Shown: positions 47,405 through 61,400, counted from the stretch's first letter. The stretch: 64,000 nucleotides of DNA from Pratylenchus scribneri (GCA_030063045.1 JAQSEB010000008.1:2356001-2420000); one strand, 5' to 3'. The notes: generated by a model from the sequence alone, not told the origin. Made by a program: numbers and translations.

Positions 47405-50400
47405 ATGCAAATAAATTTAGTGGAAGAGCATCTAGAATCACCCAAAAAGAAGCAACATGTGGAAGGGCATTCAACGGATGGTCATTACGACACAATTGTG
47501 GTGGGTGGTGGCATCATTGGCAGTGGAATTGGATACAAACTCGCATCTAAACACGGCAAAAAGACATTGATCCTAGAAAAGGTGCTGAACTTTAAAAAAT
47601 TTCTTTGAAATAAAATTTACTTATTAGTCCTCCCAATGGTTTAAAAAAGGAGACTTCTTAAACTAGGTACTTGTCCTTTATGTCAACCCTTTTAATTTTT
47701 TAAATAAAAGTTATTTTCGAGAGTAATTTTCAGCGTAACACTAATCTATGTATGAGAATTCAATTGTTATCGGGAAAAAAAGTTTGATTCATGTTAAATA
47801 TTGAAAATTGCAAAGAATATTAGTTTTAAAAAATCAAAGGGGTGGGGGTAGGGGGTGATATAAAGGATAAGTACCTTAAAATAAATAATCAATTGACAAT
47901 AAAAACTTTATACTAACATTTAAATTCAATTAAAATATGTTTTTATTAGTGGTCCAGAGAAAGTAATATTACTATATTTCATATCCTTTTTATAAATGTA
48001 ATTTAGATTTTTTCATCAAATTTTTTATAATTTTTTAAGAAATGTTTGGAAAGAATTTTTTTCTATAGGCTTCATTATTAATTACATGGTATTGGATGGA
48101 CAATATTAAAATAATGCATATTTGATGTTATTATATTTTTTATCGAAGAAATTAAGCTCTAAAATTTGCATTTTTATAATTTTAAATAAATCCAATAAAT
48201 TTTAATAAAATAATGGGCCTAACTTCGTTAAGATAAGAATCCTTTTTTTCCTATCAGTGAAGAGAAAAATTTTTATGAAAGATATATGGGTAATTGATTG
48301 TTAATTTTACCAATTCATAAACTATTGATGAATTCACTTTTGAAACATTTTTAGAAAATACCATTAAATAATCGATGCAAATTGTAAAAAACCCAAATAA
48401 TATTTCGCAGGGTAAAAAAGGCCACAAAGATGGGTCATCGCATGGGGGCTCCAGAATTTTGCGCCATACCCATACCTCTTCCACTTGGCTGCCAATGGCC
48501 AAGGATGCCTATAGAGAGTGGAACGAGTTGCAAAAAGAATATGGCAAACAAATCCTCAGGTTCAGCAAAAAATTATTTGGGGTTTTTCAAATATTATTAC
48601 TTTAATAATTTTCCTTCTTTTACAAACAAATTTTAAATCAGCAGAATTCATTTTTTGATAGATATGAAGAAAGAAGCACAATGGAAATTTTAAAAATTAC
48701 AAAATAAAATGTAGGGTTTAAATGCAAATTTTTAGTTTATTTTTTATCTTAGCGAATTTGCCAACTCTTATGAAAATGCTTATGGGAGGCTATGGAAATG
48801 TAGTTAATTTAAGTGTCTTAATAGGCTGGGGAATTATTAGAGTATTTTGGAGGAGTGAGAAATATTTGAGAGTAGTAAATTATTAAAGACGGGGATTTTA
48901 ATAGAGTATATAATATACTAGAGTTGCCTCGGAACCGGTTTTTACCGGAATCGGAACCGGAACTCAAATTTAGTTTAGGAAACCGGAACTAAGAAAAGCC
49001 GGAACCCGGAACCGAAACTCTGAAATCAATCTTTTTGGGGGTGAATTTTGAGCAAAAATGGCCGCGCAGTGAAAAATTGGACATTTTTGAATATTTTACT
49101 AATAATAATAATGGGGATTTATGAAGCAAAATCTAATTTATAGGGGTGCAAAATTTTATGTTACTCCGGAACCAAGATTTGACCCTAACTCCCTTTTTCA
49201 ATCTGAAACCGGAACACTAAAAAGCTAGGCAATTCTAATATATGTATACTATTTGATAAAAAATTTAAAGCATACAAATTTAGAGAAAATGGAGTGATCA
49301 CATTGGACTTTCAAAAGGAGATGACTGAAACACGAGCGAAAATTTTGCATGAAGCAAAAATTTGGCACAAAGTGCTTGAAGGCAAGGAAATTAGTAGGGA
49401 ATTCCCGCATCTTAAAAACTACGCCAACGGCAAGTGGTCTGCAATTTATGAGCCTGGTGGTGTCACATTGTTGGCCGACAAATGCCTGGAGGCAATTCAG
49501 GTGTACTTTCTCAATTTCTTTAGTAATTAACTTTTTTAAATTTTAATGAGAAAACATTATTTTTAGCTTTTTTAAATTTTAATGAGAAAACATTATTTTT
49601 AGCAAAAATCTAAAATTCCTAAAAAATACTTTTTTTTTTAAAAATTAAATTTAAAAGATTTAATTCATATAATCAAAAAAAACAATTTATTGAAAATTAG
49701 AAATGGAATTTTTTATTTCTTCCACAAAATTACCCTTTTCTAATTTTTGACTAACTTTTTTCATCGATTTTTATTTTCTTATTTAAATATTTTGATTTTA
49801 TAAATATGGAAAAAATAATATTTCAATGAAGAATTTTAGCCTCCAACTAAAGCAAATTAATTTTAATTTTAAATATGTTAATTTTATAATTACTAGAGCC
49901 CGGATTTATATGCAAATGCATATTTTTGTTTGTGCTTTATATCGGTTCCTGGGTATATAATGATGTTTTTATGATATTTGAAGTGTTTTAAGACTTAAGA
50001 GTAACCGAATTTTGCATATTTTTGCATATTTTCACCTTTTTTGCCAAAAATTGTCGTACATACAAAAATATAATTAAAACCATCGTGCATATAAATCCAT
50101 GCTATAAAAACTATATAAAAATTTTTAAAGGAACAATTTGTGAAAACTCATCGCGGAAAAATCAACTTTGAAGAAGAGATGGTTGAATGGGGCATGGAAA
50201 ATGGTGGCATTTGGGTCAAAACAAATAAAGGTGAATTAGAATAATATAATATTTTTTTATATTCCATTATATTTGATTTTATTTAATAATATAAAAATAC
50301 ATATACAAAATAATTTTTTTAAATTAAATTAAAAGTTCGCTAAATTTTGCCATTTTGCAGACCGTCGATACACGGCAAAAAATGTGGTGTTCGCTGTGGG

Positions 50401-52803
50401 CGGTTGGCTGTCTAAACACCTGATTTGCCTATCCAAACGAAACCATATTTGAAAGGATCCCTGTATTGGGATGTGAAAAAAGAAGAACATCAAGAATTTT
50501 TCGATCCCAATTTTAAAACAGGTACATTACTTATATTTTTGATCCCAGAAAATTGGTAAGCAGCTGTAAATTGACTAGAAGGCTATTGAATTATTTTCCA
50601 AAAAAGCTAAAAACAAAAAACATTTAAAATACAAAATGGAATTAAATTTTTTGTATCAAAATAATTTTCCCTCTACCAGTTTCGGATTCACATTCGAATA
50701 TATATTAGTACAATTCCACTTTAGTTCGTTCTTTAAATTTTTATATTTAAATATTTTTTAAATATTTTTTATTGACAAAAATTAAAGCTTTTTTTTTCTC
50801 AAATTTTATCTATGGAGAATAAAAAACAGTCCCTAATGAATTTTTTTACACTCAAAATAACTATTATTTAATAATATTATATTATTAAAAACAGTTGCTG
50901 GTCAACACAAGAAAGATGGGCCAAATCATCCATCTCCATCCCTTTGCATTTGGCCATCTAGAAAGGACGAAGAGTCGATGTATGCCATTCCGGAAAAGAA
51001 AAGTCAAATTAAAGTTGGTTACCTAAATGAATTTGAAGGAATTCTTTTATTTTCATTTTAGTTTTGTACATCCTACGGTACGAAAATCAAAGGCGAAATT
51101 AAGCCAAATAAAGAGAGAAAAATTCCTGAAAGCATAATCAAACAGCCAAAAGAACACATTACAAAGCATTTGCCCTGGGTGGATGCAGAAAATGGACCTG
51201 CCCAGAATAGTGAAAGCTGCATCACAACCGTAAGGGAATTGGAATTTTTATAAAAATTTTTTGACAAACAAATTAGCCATAAATATCAGTTATCGCCTAC
51301 CGGATTTTTTTGATCTTATCGGATATTGGAACATCGTTATCGAATTTTAAGCAAAATCCTATATACTAAATGGTCAATTTTCTATCTGTAAAACTTGCCC
51401 ATAAATTAAATTTCTAGAAGGTCAATTTTTAGTTTTTTTAAATTCCAATTTATAATATTTATTTTGAAAATAGAAATTACATTAAAATTATTTTGAATTT
51501 TCTTTGTCCAAAAATTATCGGATTTTTTGTTTCGGATATCGTCTATGGATTCTTTTTAAGACGTTATGCATCCATGATTCTGTTATTATGTGGAATGAGG
51601 CGTATTTCTTTTATTCATATGTAATATATGTGTTACAACGATTATGGGGAATTGACAATTCCGCAGAATCGGCGTTGACGAATTTCGGGAATCTCTGCTT
51701 CTAGGCATTGTACAGACTCGGGAATAAACTCATTCGATTCGTCATGATCGATTTACTTTATAAAATTTTGATTACAGACCGGTATACCCTAACTATAGCC
51801 CTTAATCCCTAGCCCCTAAAACCCATGCTGCCCTTAACCATAGCCTTAACCCTAACCCTAGCCCCTAATTCGATCTGTAATTGAAATTTCATATAGTAAA
51901 TCGACAATGCCGGATTGAATGAGCCTACTCTCGATTCTGTACGACGCCTAGAAGCCGAGATTCCGAAATTCCTTAATGCCGATTCCTCGGAATCGTCAAT
52001 TCCCAATATTCGGCGTAATATATGTATAAAAGGCTAAAATGAGAAATGAGAAGGGAGAAAATGGGTGAAATTCCTTCAATCTTCTAAGCTAATTAAGCGA
52101 AGCAAAAATAATTTCACATAAGTCTAGTTTTGCAATTAGTTTTAAATAATTTTTGGCAAGTGGATTTATCTTGGCAACTATTGGCGATTTTTTTGCCAAA
52201 TTATGACCCTCAAAATTATTATAAATGATTTGCTGCTTCAAATTTAGATACTTGTATACTTTGTATCAACTTTTTTGTTGAGAAAGGAAAAGTAAAGAGT
52301 TACTCCCTTTGAGTTGTCAAGAGTTTAAGTTTACGGTCATTAGGGGTCATTTAGAAATAGGATATCATCTACGGTTACTCCTAATAACTCTAAATTTAAT
52401 CTTGTCAACGTTGGGAGGACACATCTCACTTTCCCGAGTTAACCCAAAAACGGATACAGTTTCCAAATTTATATCTGTATGCATTCAAAAATAAAAGTGA
52501 ATAATATACAATAAAAGTAATTAAAAATGCTTCTAAGGTAACAAATGATGGCCAATGGATTGTGGACGTACATCCCAAATATCCAGGGAAGGTGTACATT
52601 GCCGGCGGATTCTGCGGCAAGGCTTTAAATATGCACTGACTGTTGGCAATTTGCTGGCCCAGAAAATGGCCGGTGTTGAGCGGCCAATGCTGCTCGGGGA
52701 TGGCGGCACCCATATTGAAATCGATATGATGGACAAATTCAACTTGAAACGACGTATAGCTGATGGGCAGCAGCAGGACACTATGGTGTCGGAAGATGAA
52801 TGA
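47405..52803 (+). CDS. PIPOX: Peroxisomal sarcosine oxidase-like flavoenzyme, two 1-bp frameshifts
   Basis: FAD amine oxidase of the monomeric sarcosine/pipecolate oxidase family, oxidising N-methyl amino acids to release H2O2. Exons: 47405-47581, 48411-48559, 49284-49500, 50131-50230, 50361-50521, 50895-51013, 51062-51229, 52538-52803; about 452 residues if the frame is kept. Rossmann motif VVGGGIIGSG and a basic-end LILEK open the protein. SSHGGSRILRHTH, GVITLD, YEPGGVTLLADKCL and NVVFAVGGW match the family. Cys in SESCITT corresponds to the covalent-flavin Cys and DVHPKYPGKVYIAGGFCGK follows. The frame is lost by one base after WLSK (about 50417) and again after FCGK (about 52620); both are two-base runs where three are expected (CC, GG). 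Exon sums agree: 1,357 nt, two short of a multiple of three. Either sequencing error or a young pseudogene. Confidence 0.85.
48922..49240. mobile_element. Possible hAT-like nonautonomous element (intron 2 of the oxidase)
   Basis: Ends tagagttgcct and the complement of tagaattgcct. Near the left side ccggaaccggaact motifs are shared with the element at 31039. No matching target duplication was found, so the assignment is weaker. Confidence 0.45.
51650..52010. repeat. Foldback element family B, copy 3 (last intron of the oxidase gene)
   Basis: The left arm runs gaattgacaattccgcagaa to cattcgattcgtcatgatcg. The right arm returns as cgattctgtacgacgcctag and gaatcgtcaattcccaatat. The centre has ccctaaccctagcccctaa. 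Confidence 0.7.
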
Positions 52804-54773
52804 TAAAGAAAAGAAGAGGAAGAGAAGTGACTTCGACCCTTTTTAGGGTGTCTGAACTGAACCAAAAAAATTCCCTAACCCCTGCTAATTTTGATGCATT
52901 CTATTTTTGCATTTGATGTTATTGATAAAAGAAACGCATTTGAACCTTTTTTTTACTAAATGTTTTCTTGTACCTACCTCTAACTTCTCGAAAAATGATT
53001 CAGAATTGTAAAAACGAAAGCGATAGAACTATCAATTTTTAAGTATAGATTGGGAATTTAACTTTTTATGAATTATTAACGAACGAACACGGCCACTTAA
53101 TATATAGGAAAAACATTACTATCTCGTCTAGCGCAAGGGCATTCAACTCAAATTCAAAAAAAACGGACAAAATTTTGTTTTTCCAATTTAAAATGATTTT
53201 TTATTCTCAAAAGCAATGTTATATAAAAAAGAAAATTATGCAAAATTGTAGGTAAAAGTGGATTGTAGATTAATTTTTGCGCATTTTTTCAGAAAATCAG
53301 ATAATATAATAAATCGACGAAATACAAAAAATGGTGGCTGGGAATTTAACCAGTCTATGAAATCCCAGCCCCTTCCCTTTTATTAACATATCCATTTAAT
53401 TTATTCTAATTATCATTCATCCATCATATAAAAACTACAATTATAATGAATTGGAGAAGAGGAGAAGGATTCGGGGGCAGCCAAACTATTCTAAATAATG
53501 AAAATGGGAATTATGAATCGGAATGGGATCGTTAGTGGCGCGCCGTTTAGTGGCGAAAGCTAATAGCTAGACGCCTAATGAATGGTTTAGAATATTTTAT
53601 ATATCATTGAATAGAGCAAAAAATTCTCTATCAGTCCATATAAAAATCAAATTTTAAAACATAAATTTTTTACATTTTTTAAAATTCAAAAACCTTCCAA
53701 TTTGACACTATTTTGCCCACTTTATTTAAAAAATCACAACTTTTTTTATTTATAAACAATAAAACTGTATTTTATATCATTCGATAGACAATGCATTGCT
53801 CTATCAAATGAATATAAAAACATTGAATATTGTTTAGATTAAGATGAGTAACAAAAAAATGAATTTATCGAGAATGGAATGCTGTATTTTTACAATTTTT
53901 GCTCAGATTTTAAATTCCAATCAATCTATATATTTCATTTGAAAGTAATTTTCATGTTTTTCTTCCATTTTAGCCAGTAAATTTTTATCCATTTTATATT
54001 CTTCAACGATCATTCGTTAAATTCAACATTAAAATAAGTTCGTAGCTTCAAAAAGGACATTTCAAGAATGTCACGCAATTTAAAAGTAAAACAAAGCCTA
54101 ATTAAAATTTGTATTGGTGTTTACTGAATAAAAAGACATTCTAGTGATTATCGAATATCCATTCATTTTCGTCACTTATTTTAATTGAAATTCCAGCGGT
54201 GATATGCTCCACAATTGCTTATTATTAATATTTGGATTTAATAATTTGTTAGTGATGGATGGATAACCTCCCTCAACTCAACTTGTTTACCTTTTTGATA
54301 TTTCCTTCTTTTTTTTTTGCTAATGAGAAACGCATATAAATTTTTCACATTTACGCTTCTGTGATTTATTTTAATTAACCTTTCAAAAATTCTCGCTGAA
54401 CAAAAATATTTGTCAGTGGGATTACCTTTCCATTCAAAAGCTAGCACTTATTCGGAATTGCGCTTAAAAAATTTTTTTGATATTTGATAATTTTCGGGTC
54501 CTTAATCATACATTTTTTCATATCTTACCATATTGGTAAGATAATTTAATATGTTGACTTTACTATGAAAATGCAAAAGGGGATAAGGAAATTTTTATGG
54601 CCAATATATTGTTCATTCAATATGACATGAAGATTACCCCAGAAAAACCTCATATAACAATTTTAACAAATCATAAAAAAAAAATTATGGGAACACAATT
54701 CCGAATTATCGCCTATTAATCCATATCATAAAATTGTGCGCGAATTTTTATTTTTAGCCATCATTTTTTTAGG
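52804..54773. other. Intergenic region, nothing recognised
   Basis: Nearly 2 kb of AT-rich sequence with short ORFs only. A piece near 54460-54710 resembles the family C foldback at 32169 (catatcttaccatattggta). Confidence 0.5.
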
Positions 54774-57700
54774 ATGAATGAAACCGAAAAAATTTGTGCT
54801 ATGGCTGAAATGAACTTGCTTGGGACTATTTTCATCAATTCTATTGCATTAATCCCACAAACCATTACATTCATTGCCATTATCGTGTTGTTAATTATTT
54901 ATTTTCGCAATCGAATTGCAATTCACGGCAATTTGTTGGTTAGTACAAAAATGTTCAATTTCATCCCAATAATTGATCATTTTCAACAAAAGATCCTTTT
55001 TTCCAATTTGATTGTCGCAGTATTTTTTGGCAATTTTATGAGTATGCTTAATGGCATCAAATTAAACGTATGTTCTTTTCCACAATCATTCAAAAATTGG
55101 TATTTATATGTTACAGCGTATTCTGGAAATTAGCGAATTCCCGGCAATTCGCTAGGCATTTGGGTTAATTTCGGGGATCTCGGCTTCTAGGCATCGTACA
55201 GACTCGAGAGTAGGCTCATTCGACTAGTCATGTTCGATTTACTGTATGAAATTTCAATTTCAGAACTTTCCCTTAAATCCCTAGCCATAGCCCTTACCCT
55301 AGAACCCATGCCGGCCCTAATCTAACCATACCCTAACTCTAACCCTAGCCCCTAAACCGGTCTGTTATTGAAATTTCTTATAGTAAAAAGTAAATCAACC
55401 ATGACGAATCGAATGAGCCTACTCTTGTCTAGAAACCTAGATTCCCAAAATTAGCTAACCAAATGCCTAGTGATTCCTGGGAATCGCTAATTCCCAGAAT
55501 TAGCTGTAACATATATACTTTGTATCCTCTTTTTTTGTTGAGAAAGAAAAAATTAAGGGTCCCTCTTTGGGGCATTATCATCAGGATTAGGGTTAAGGTT
55601 TAGCGGTTACTTGAGATAAATGATATCCCCCAACCCTAATCCAGCAGATAACCCATAGGGGACCCATCATTTTTCTCTAATTGACCCAAAAAGAGGATAC
55701 AAAGTATATAAGCAGCTTAAAATTTAATTTTATTAGTTCGCCTATTTCACCTACAAACATCCTTGTGAGCTTCTCACACCTTTGCCCATCGTTGCCATTT
55801 TCGTTTCTCCTAATTTCATGTTTTCCTTTGCCTATCCGGCTTTCCATTTTTGCATAATGGTCGAAAGATTCCGTGCAACATTTTTAGCTGACAAATACGA
55901 AAATGAAGGACAAAAATTTGGCATCTGGATGGTCATTTCCATAGTGGGTTACAAGGATGGAATCAATGTCTCAAAAAAAATATCGAAAATTGAAATTTCG
56001 AAGGGTCAAAAATTTTTTGAAAATCGAAATTTCTCAAGGCCAAAAATTTTTCGAAAAAACAAAAAACGAAATTTCGTTGGGACAAAAATTTTAAGAAATT
56101 TGAAATTTAGGTTGGTCAAAAATTTTCCAAAATCGAAATTTTTAGGGCCAAAAATTTTCGAAATTTCGTTGGGTAAGGAATTTTTGAAAATCGAAATTTA
56201 GTAATCCCAATTTCGGAAGGTCAAAAATTTTTTGAAAATCGAAATTTTGAGGGGCCAAAAATTTTTCGAAAAAACAAAAATCGAAATTTTGAGGGGCCAA
56301 AAATTTTCGAAAAAACAAAAATCGAAATTTCGAAACAGAACGAAATAAATCGAAATTCCATACCATCCCTGCTGCTGGTGGGTGGGATATTTTGGAATGA
56401 TAAAAATATGCTTCCCTATTTTCACAGTGGCTAATTTCCATAGCCTATATGGCATTCATCATTGCGGCCGCATTCATGGATCCCGAAATGCGTGCAAATC
56501 CCCTTCGTCCATCCATGATTTTGTCCAACCAATATAGCAATCAATTAATAAATTATGTGTACATTTTTGTTTTTTTCCTCAATCTTTTTACGGCCTATAT
56601 GGACTGGCGAATTACAATAATGAACAAACATTTGTGCTTTGGCAAAACTTATCAGCAATATAGCCTAAGCCGAAATTATCAGCTCAATGAAAATGCACTG
56701 ACAATGCGTCTGATATTCCCATTGGATGTTCTGTATGCATTCCTCTATGCACTCTATCAAGCGTCGATCATTTTACTTCGCATCATGAAATCAACTCTCA
56801 GCACAAATGATTTCCTTTTCTACTATGGCCTCGCCAATTTGGTATTGCAGCGATTATTGGAAATTGGCGAATTACGGAATTTGCTAGGGGCTAGGACAAG
56901 CTAATTTTGAAAATCTCAGTTTCTATGTTTCATACAGAATGGAGAATAGTCTCATTCAATTTGGCAGGATCGTTTTACTATATGAAATTTTAATTTTAGA
57001 CCGATAGTGCTTGTTTGGAAACACTTTCCGCTAATTCCTAGAAATTTGTCGGTTAACCGTGTGAAGATTTTTTTCTCACCAAAATTACCTCAAGTTACTC
57101 CTAAAATTGGTCTACCCTAAAATCACCTAAAATCATTTTTTTTCATCGTTTTACAATCAAATAAGTACTGGAATAAGAATTTTTCAAATCTGCACCCGTA
57201 TAATTGACAAGTGCCAATTCTTATCCCGCCTTTAAGCGACCTAATCCCTATAACACCCCTAACCACTAAAACGGTCTGAAATTGAAATTTCATATAGTAA
57301 AATCGAGCATACCGAGTCGAATTAATATACCGTAAATTTCCTATTAGAAGTCCACTCCCTATTTGAAGCCCACTCTCTATTAGAAACCCACCCCTCCTTT
57401 GAAATTTTTTTTCACAAATAACCAATTTTTAAGTGAAATTAAACCGAAAAAGACGAAATTAAGCCGAAATAAGCGTTTTTAATTTTTCAAAAATTCCAAA
57501 AATTCCCCACCCTAGAGAGGCTCCGAAATTTATAAGCCCATAGTCTTCTAATAGGAAATTTACGGTATTCGCGAGTCTGTAAGAGATCTTCCAAAATTGG
57601 CTAGCCCGGGCGCTTAACTAATCTAGAATTTTACTAATTTCTAATACTTATTATCGGTTATTTTAAATACAAAAAACCCCAATTTAAGTTGCTTTCCGCC

Positions 57701-57865
57701 TATTATCCAATCACTGCCATTGTCTACATTCGATTTGTGCAATTCGTCAGCAGATGCAAAAAAAGAACAATTCTGGAATCAACAAACTCCAAAAATGCAA
57801 GCGATTATGCTCTCATTCATTTCAAGCAACTTCAAGCACAATGGAATATGAATAAGAAGGAATAA
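54774..57865 (+). CDS. Sra/Srab-type nematode chemoreceptor
   Basis: Seven-transmembrane receptor of the Sra superfamily, expected in chemosensory neurons. Five exons: 54774-54938, 54993-55067, 55737-55943, 56428-56841, 57689-57865; 1,038 nt, 345 residues, phases all zero. TM1 lies in TITFIAIIVLLIIYF, followed by NRIAIHGNLL, then ILFSNLIVAVFFGNF (TM2). FMFSFAYPAFHFCIMVERF, then ATFLADKYENEGQKFG, is the TM3 end with the ER-x2-AT...YE-x-G pattern typical of Sra/Srab proteins. Further segments are WLISIAYMAFIIAAAF, YVYIFVFFLNLFTAYMDW, FPLDVLYAFLYALYQASIIL and a last exon with YYPITAIVYIRFVQ. The charged tail ends in KK. Introns 2, 3 and 4 are filled with foldback elements. Family level is fairly sure, subfamily not. 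Confidence 0.85.
55117..55510. repeat. Foldback element family B, copy 4 (chemoreceptor intron 2)
   Basis: Starts near ttctggaaattagcgaatt and ends with aattcccagaattagctg. It contains cattcgactagtcatgttcg and the inverted accatgacgaatcgaatgag. Confidence 0.75.
55512..55710. repeat. TIR element family F, about 200 bp (chemoreceptor intron 2)
   Basis: Ends tatatactttgtatcctctt and the exact complement aagaggatacaaagtatata, directly abutting the family B element. The interior has gggttaaggtttagcgg and a ccctaatcc stretch. Diverged relatives at 52250-52470, 27290-27475, 17440-17640 and 42765-42866 share the aaaagtgggc/ccctaatcc layout. Confidence 0.8.
56866..57320. repeat. Foldback element family B, copy 5 (chemoreceptor intron 4, diverged)
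   Basis: The left part has ggcgaattacggaatttgct and cattcaatttggcaggatcg; the right part has gaaatttcatatagtaaaat and accgagtcgaatta. The right arm is interrupted by the family E element at 57328. Confidence 0.55.
57328..57567. repeat. Perfect-TIR MITE, 240 bp (chemoreceptor intron 4)
   Basis: The left end taccgtaaatttcctattag + aag has an exact reverse complement at the right end. The interior pairs agtccactccctatttgaag-type repeats with cctagagaggctccgaa. It appears inserted into the right arm of the family B copy, whose gtcgaatta continues as ttcgcgagtctgt after it. Confidence 0.85.
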
Positions 57866-58496
57866 TTAATATAGGGGCACTAGTTGATTAAATTATAATA
57901 CTTTTTACATCGTAAATAATAAAAAATTTTTAATTAAATTTTAAATAATCAATCAATATTTTGCATATATATTTTCCTAATAAGTAAAAGTTAATTAATA
58001 TGTTTATCTATCTTTCAAATTAACAATTAGAAATGAAATAAATTTGAATTTTGAAGAAAGAAAAGAATTAAAAAAACAATATTTTGTTTTAAAATTGAAT
58101 TAAGTTTTATTGGCATTTTTAATAAAAAAGACAAAAGAATTTTATGAAAATAAACTTTTTTTGTCGGAAAAGGGAAAAGCCAAAAAATAAAAATGGGAAT
58201 AATTAGTTAGCAGCAGGCACATTGAATGGACAGACCAAACCTCAAATTGATTTTGCTTACACAAAAAACAGTTTTGATAGACAAGGATTTTATCAATTAT
58301 CACTTCTTATTTTATCATTATCTTATCTCTTCGTAAATATTTGTCATCAATTCTTTTCCCTTATTTAAGTCAAAAATGATTAAAAATTAATCCAAAAGCA
58401 TCAATTACCATTGATAAAATATGTTTTGATTAAAAATATATTTTTCAGCGAATCTTTCGCCAATGAATTGTGAACATTAATTTTGTACTAAATTGT
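57866..58496. other. Chemoreceptor-TPP2 spacer
   Basis: AT-rich, no repeat family recognised. A clean ttttttcag-type acceptor ends at 58448, 48 bp before the chosen TPP2 start, and could receive a spliced leader. A six-codon upstream ORF starts at 58463. Confidence 0.45.
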
Positions 58497-61400
58497 ATGC
58501 GATTCAAGCTTACTCAAACATTCATTCGTCAGAGCAAAAAAGCGCTTTTTCACAGAAACAAAAATTTATTAACAAAGATTTCCTACAATATGGTAATTAC
58601 ACCGAATTCGTCTTCCAATAATCTTCAAGCCGCTTACCCAAAAATGGAATTTCCACTTGAACTTTTGATGCCTAAAATCCAAACTCAGCGGGTTAAATAA
58701 TTTTTTAATGAAGAAAATAATGATTAAAATATAGAATGATTTCCTGAAAAAATATCCGGAATGTGATGGCCGCGGTGTGCTCATTGCCATTCTTGATACG
58801 GTTTCTTAAAATTTTAATTGCTTTTACCGGTTCAAAAATTTTTTTTGCTTTGCATTGTTTCGATCAGCGTTTAGAGATTTAGATGTCGGACAGAGCAATT
58901 AACAATATCTAAGTTTTCGGACAATAACTTTAAGCACTATAAATAAATTCTCTAAAAGCCCCCTTTTGGGAGAGTCACTGAACCAAATTTATGGTTAGTG
59001 CAATTTATACGTCCAAAAGCACTTTATAGGTCCAATGGCACTTTATGCGTCCAATAAAATATTTAAGCATCCAATAAAAAAATTTTAAATCATAGCATAA
59101 TTCGACAAATCTAATGGTAAATATTCAATCCAATACTAACTATCCGGTCTTGAAGTCTAAATCCCTAACACATCCTGAAAAATAATTTAGCCTAGTCTAA
59201 AACCCATTCTGCGATACATAAAACCTAGTTATGGTAATAGCACTTTAACCTACTCACCCTAAATCTCACCATAATCCTTAAATCAAGTAATAAATTTGAT
59301 TAGAGAATTTCAAGATTCGGGGCATTGAGTTTAGTCCATATTAAACAAAACTAGGTTAAAAAATTTTCTGATTGGACGTCTAAATATTTTATCGGCCACA
59401 TAATTGTTTGTTTGGACGTATAAGGCACCGTTGGACGCATAAAGGGCCTTTGAACGCCCAATCAGATCTTTAAAGCTTAAACTCAATAGAACCTTAAAAA
59501 GCAATGCACATTTTCTTTGGATAAATTTTGCCTTATTTCCAGGGTGTTGATCCTGGTATGCCTGGAATGAAGGTTTTTGACAATATTTTTGTAACAATTA
59601 AATTTATTTGTTCAAGACAACTTCGGATGGACGGCCAAAAATGGTCGATTGTCTGGACATGACTGGGGCCGGCTTAGTCGATTGTTCGACCGTGAAAAGT
59701 GCCAACAATGATGGAATATTGATGGGATTGAGTGGAAGAAAGTTGAAAGTTTGTGGAAAAATTGTTAAATTCATATCCAATAAAAATTGGAAAATGTTTT
59801 TTTAGGAATAATTTTTATAGGATAAATCATATTAGACACAAATTTGAGAGGCCTGGCGTTGGGTCATTTCAATACCGCCATTTCATTATCTGCATCATTC
59901 TTTTGGCCATAGCTCCAATAAAGAGGCAACCAATCAAAGAAAATATTTTGTAGAACTCAAAGTTCCTTCCATAATTAAGCTTATTTGGATTTTTTAATTT
60001 CAAAGTTTAAAAATAAATTAAATTGCTTTTGAATATATAAAGTCGAATTTTTTGAAGAAAAGTCACATTTTCTATAACAATTTAAGTTTTTATAAAATCC
60101 AAATGGTTAGGTAAGGGCATGATAATTGTTTCGAATAGCAGTACACCGCCTTCCTATTAGATTGGTTGCTTCCTTATTGATGAGTAATTTGAATAATGAT
60201 TAAAAAAAGCCCAGGTACTGAAAAAGTCTCCCCCTTCGAAATTTGAGAACCTTTCGATCACCCAAAATTATTAGTCATTGGGTTATGCTATGAGAATAAC
60301 TAACATTTCCATATTTTAATTTAATGTCCTAGGACTGGTAGGGTAATTATATGATTGATACAAACTACAAAGGCATTCCTTTGAAGTATAGATATCAGAA
60401 CCCATTCCTCAAATTCCGAAATTGATATAAAGGCATATTTCTAATTTCTAGGGACCCCTTCAAATGAATATATGATGTATGAACCCAAAACTACCGAAAT
60501 TTTTACCGATCTAGACTTGAATAAATTTGCATAATTCTTTAAAATTTCAGATTCCGGCAGACTGGAAAAATCCAAGTGGCAAATTCCATTTGGGTATCAA
60601 GCCCATTTATGAGCTCTATTCAAAGGGTTTGAGCCAACGAGTCAAGGTAATCGTGATTATTTCTTTTGCGCAACCGAATTTTGCCAAATGACCAATATCT
60701 TAGCATTCTTTTATACTAACAAGCTATTAACTAAACTTTCCTTTAGTATTTGCTTTTTTTTAAAAATATTTTTTTAGTAAAATGATTGATCAAAAAAAAC
60801 AATTAATCAGAAAGATATGGCCTAATGAACAAAAACTCTAATTTGGCCTATTTTGTCTATTATCAAAAAGTTATGTTCGAAAAAGATTCCAATTTTGCCT
60901 TTTTTGGTCATAAATTTTTTGCAATTTCCAATCAAATGTACAAATTCTTTAAGAATTCATCTCAATTTATGCTTATAAAAAAGTATAATTACCAAAATTT
61001 TAAGCTAATTGTCACTTGAAAAATTGATTTTTTAATATGAAAAATTCGGATCCACAAAATTTTCCACTTCACTTTTATAATTTTTGTTTAATTAATAGAA
61101 TGAACGGAAAGAAGAATTCTGGAATGGCCCACATGCGATCGCAATGGGCGAAGTACTCCAAAAAATCGATAAACATGAACAAGAAATTGGTGGAAGTTCG
61201 GAAAAATTGGTAAATTTAGAATAAACATTTTTCAAATTAATTTAATTTTTAGTCGGACAAAAATGATCGAGAAAACCTAAATTATCAGTTGGAATTTTTG
61301 AAAACAATTGACAAGGAAGAGGACATGGGCCCAGTGGCCGATTGCATTGTGTTCAATGATGGGGAAAAATGGAGGTGGGCTTAAATGAGGATTTTGGAAA

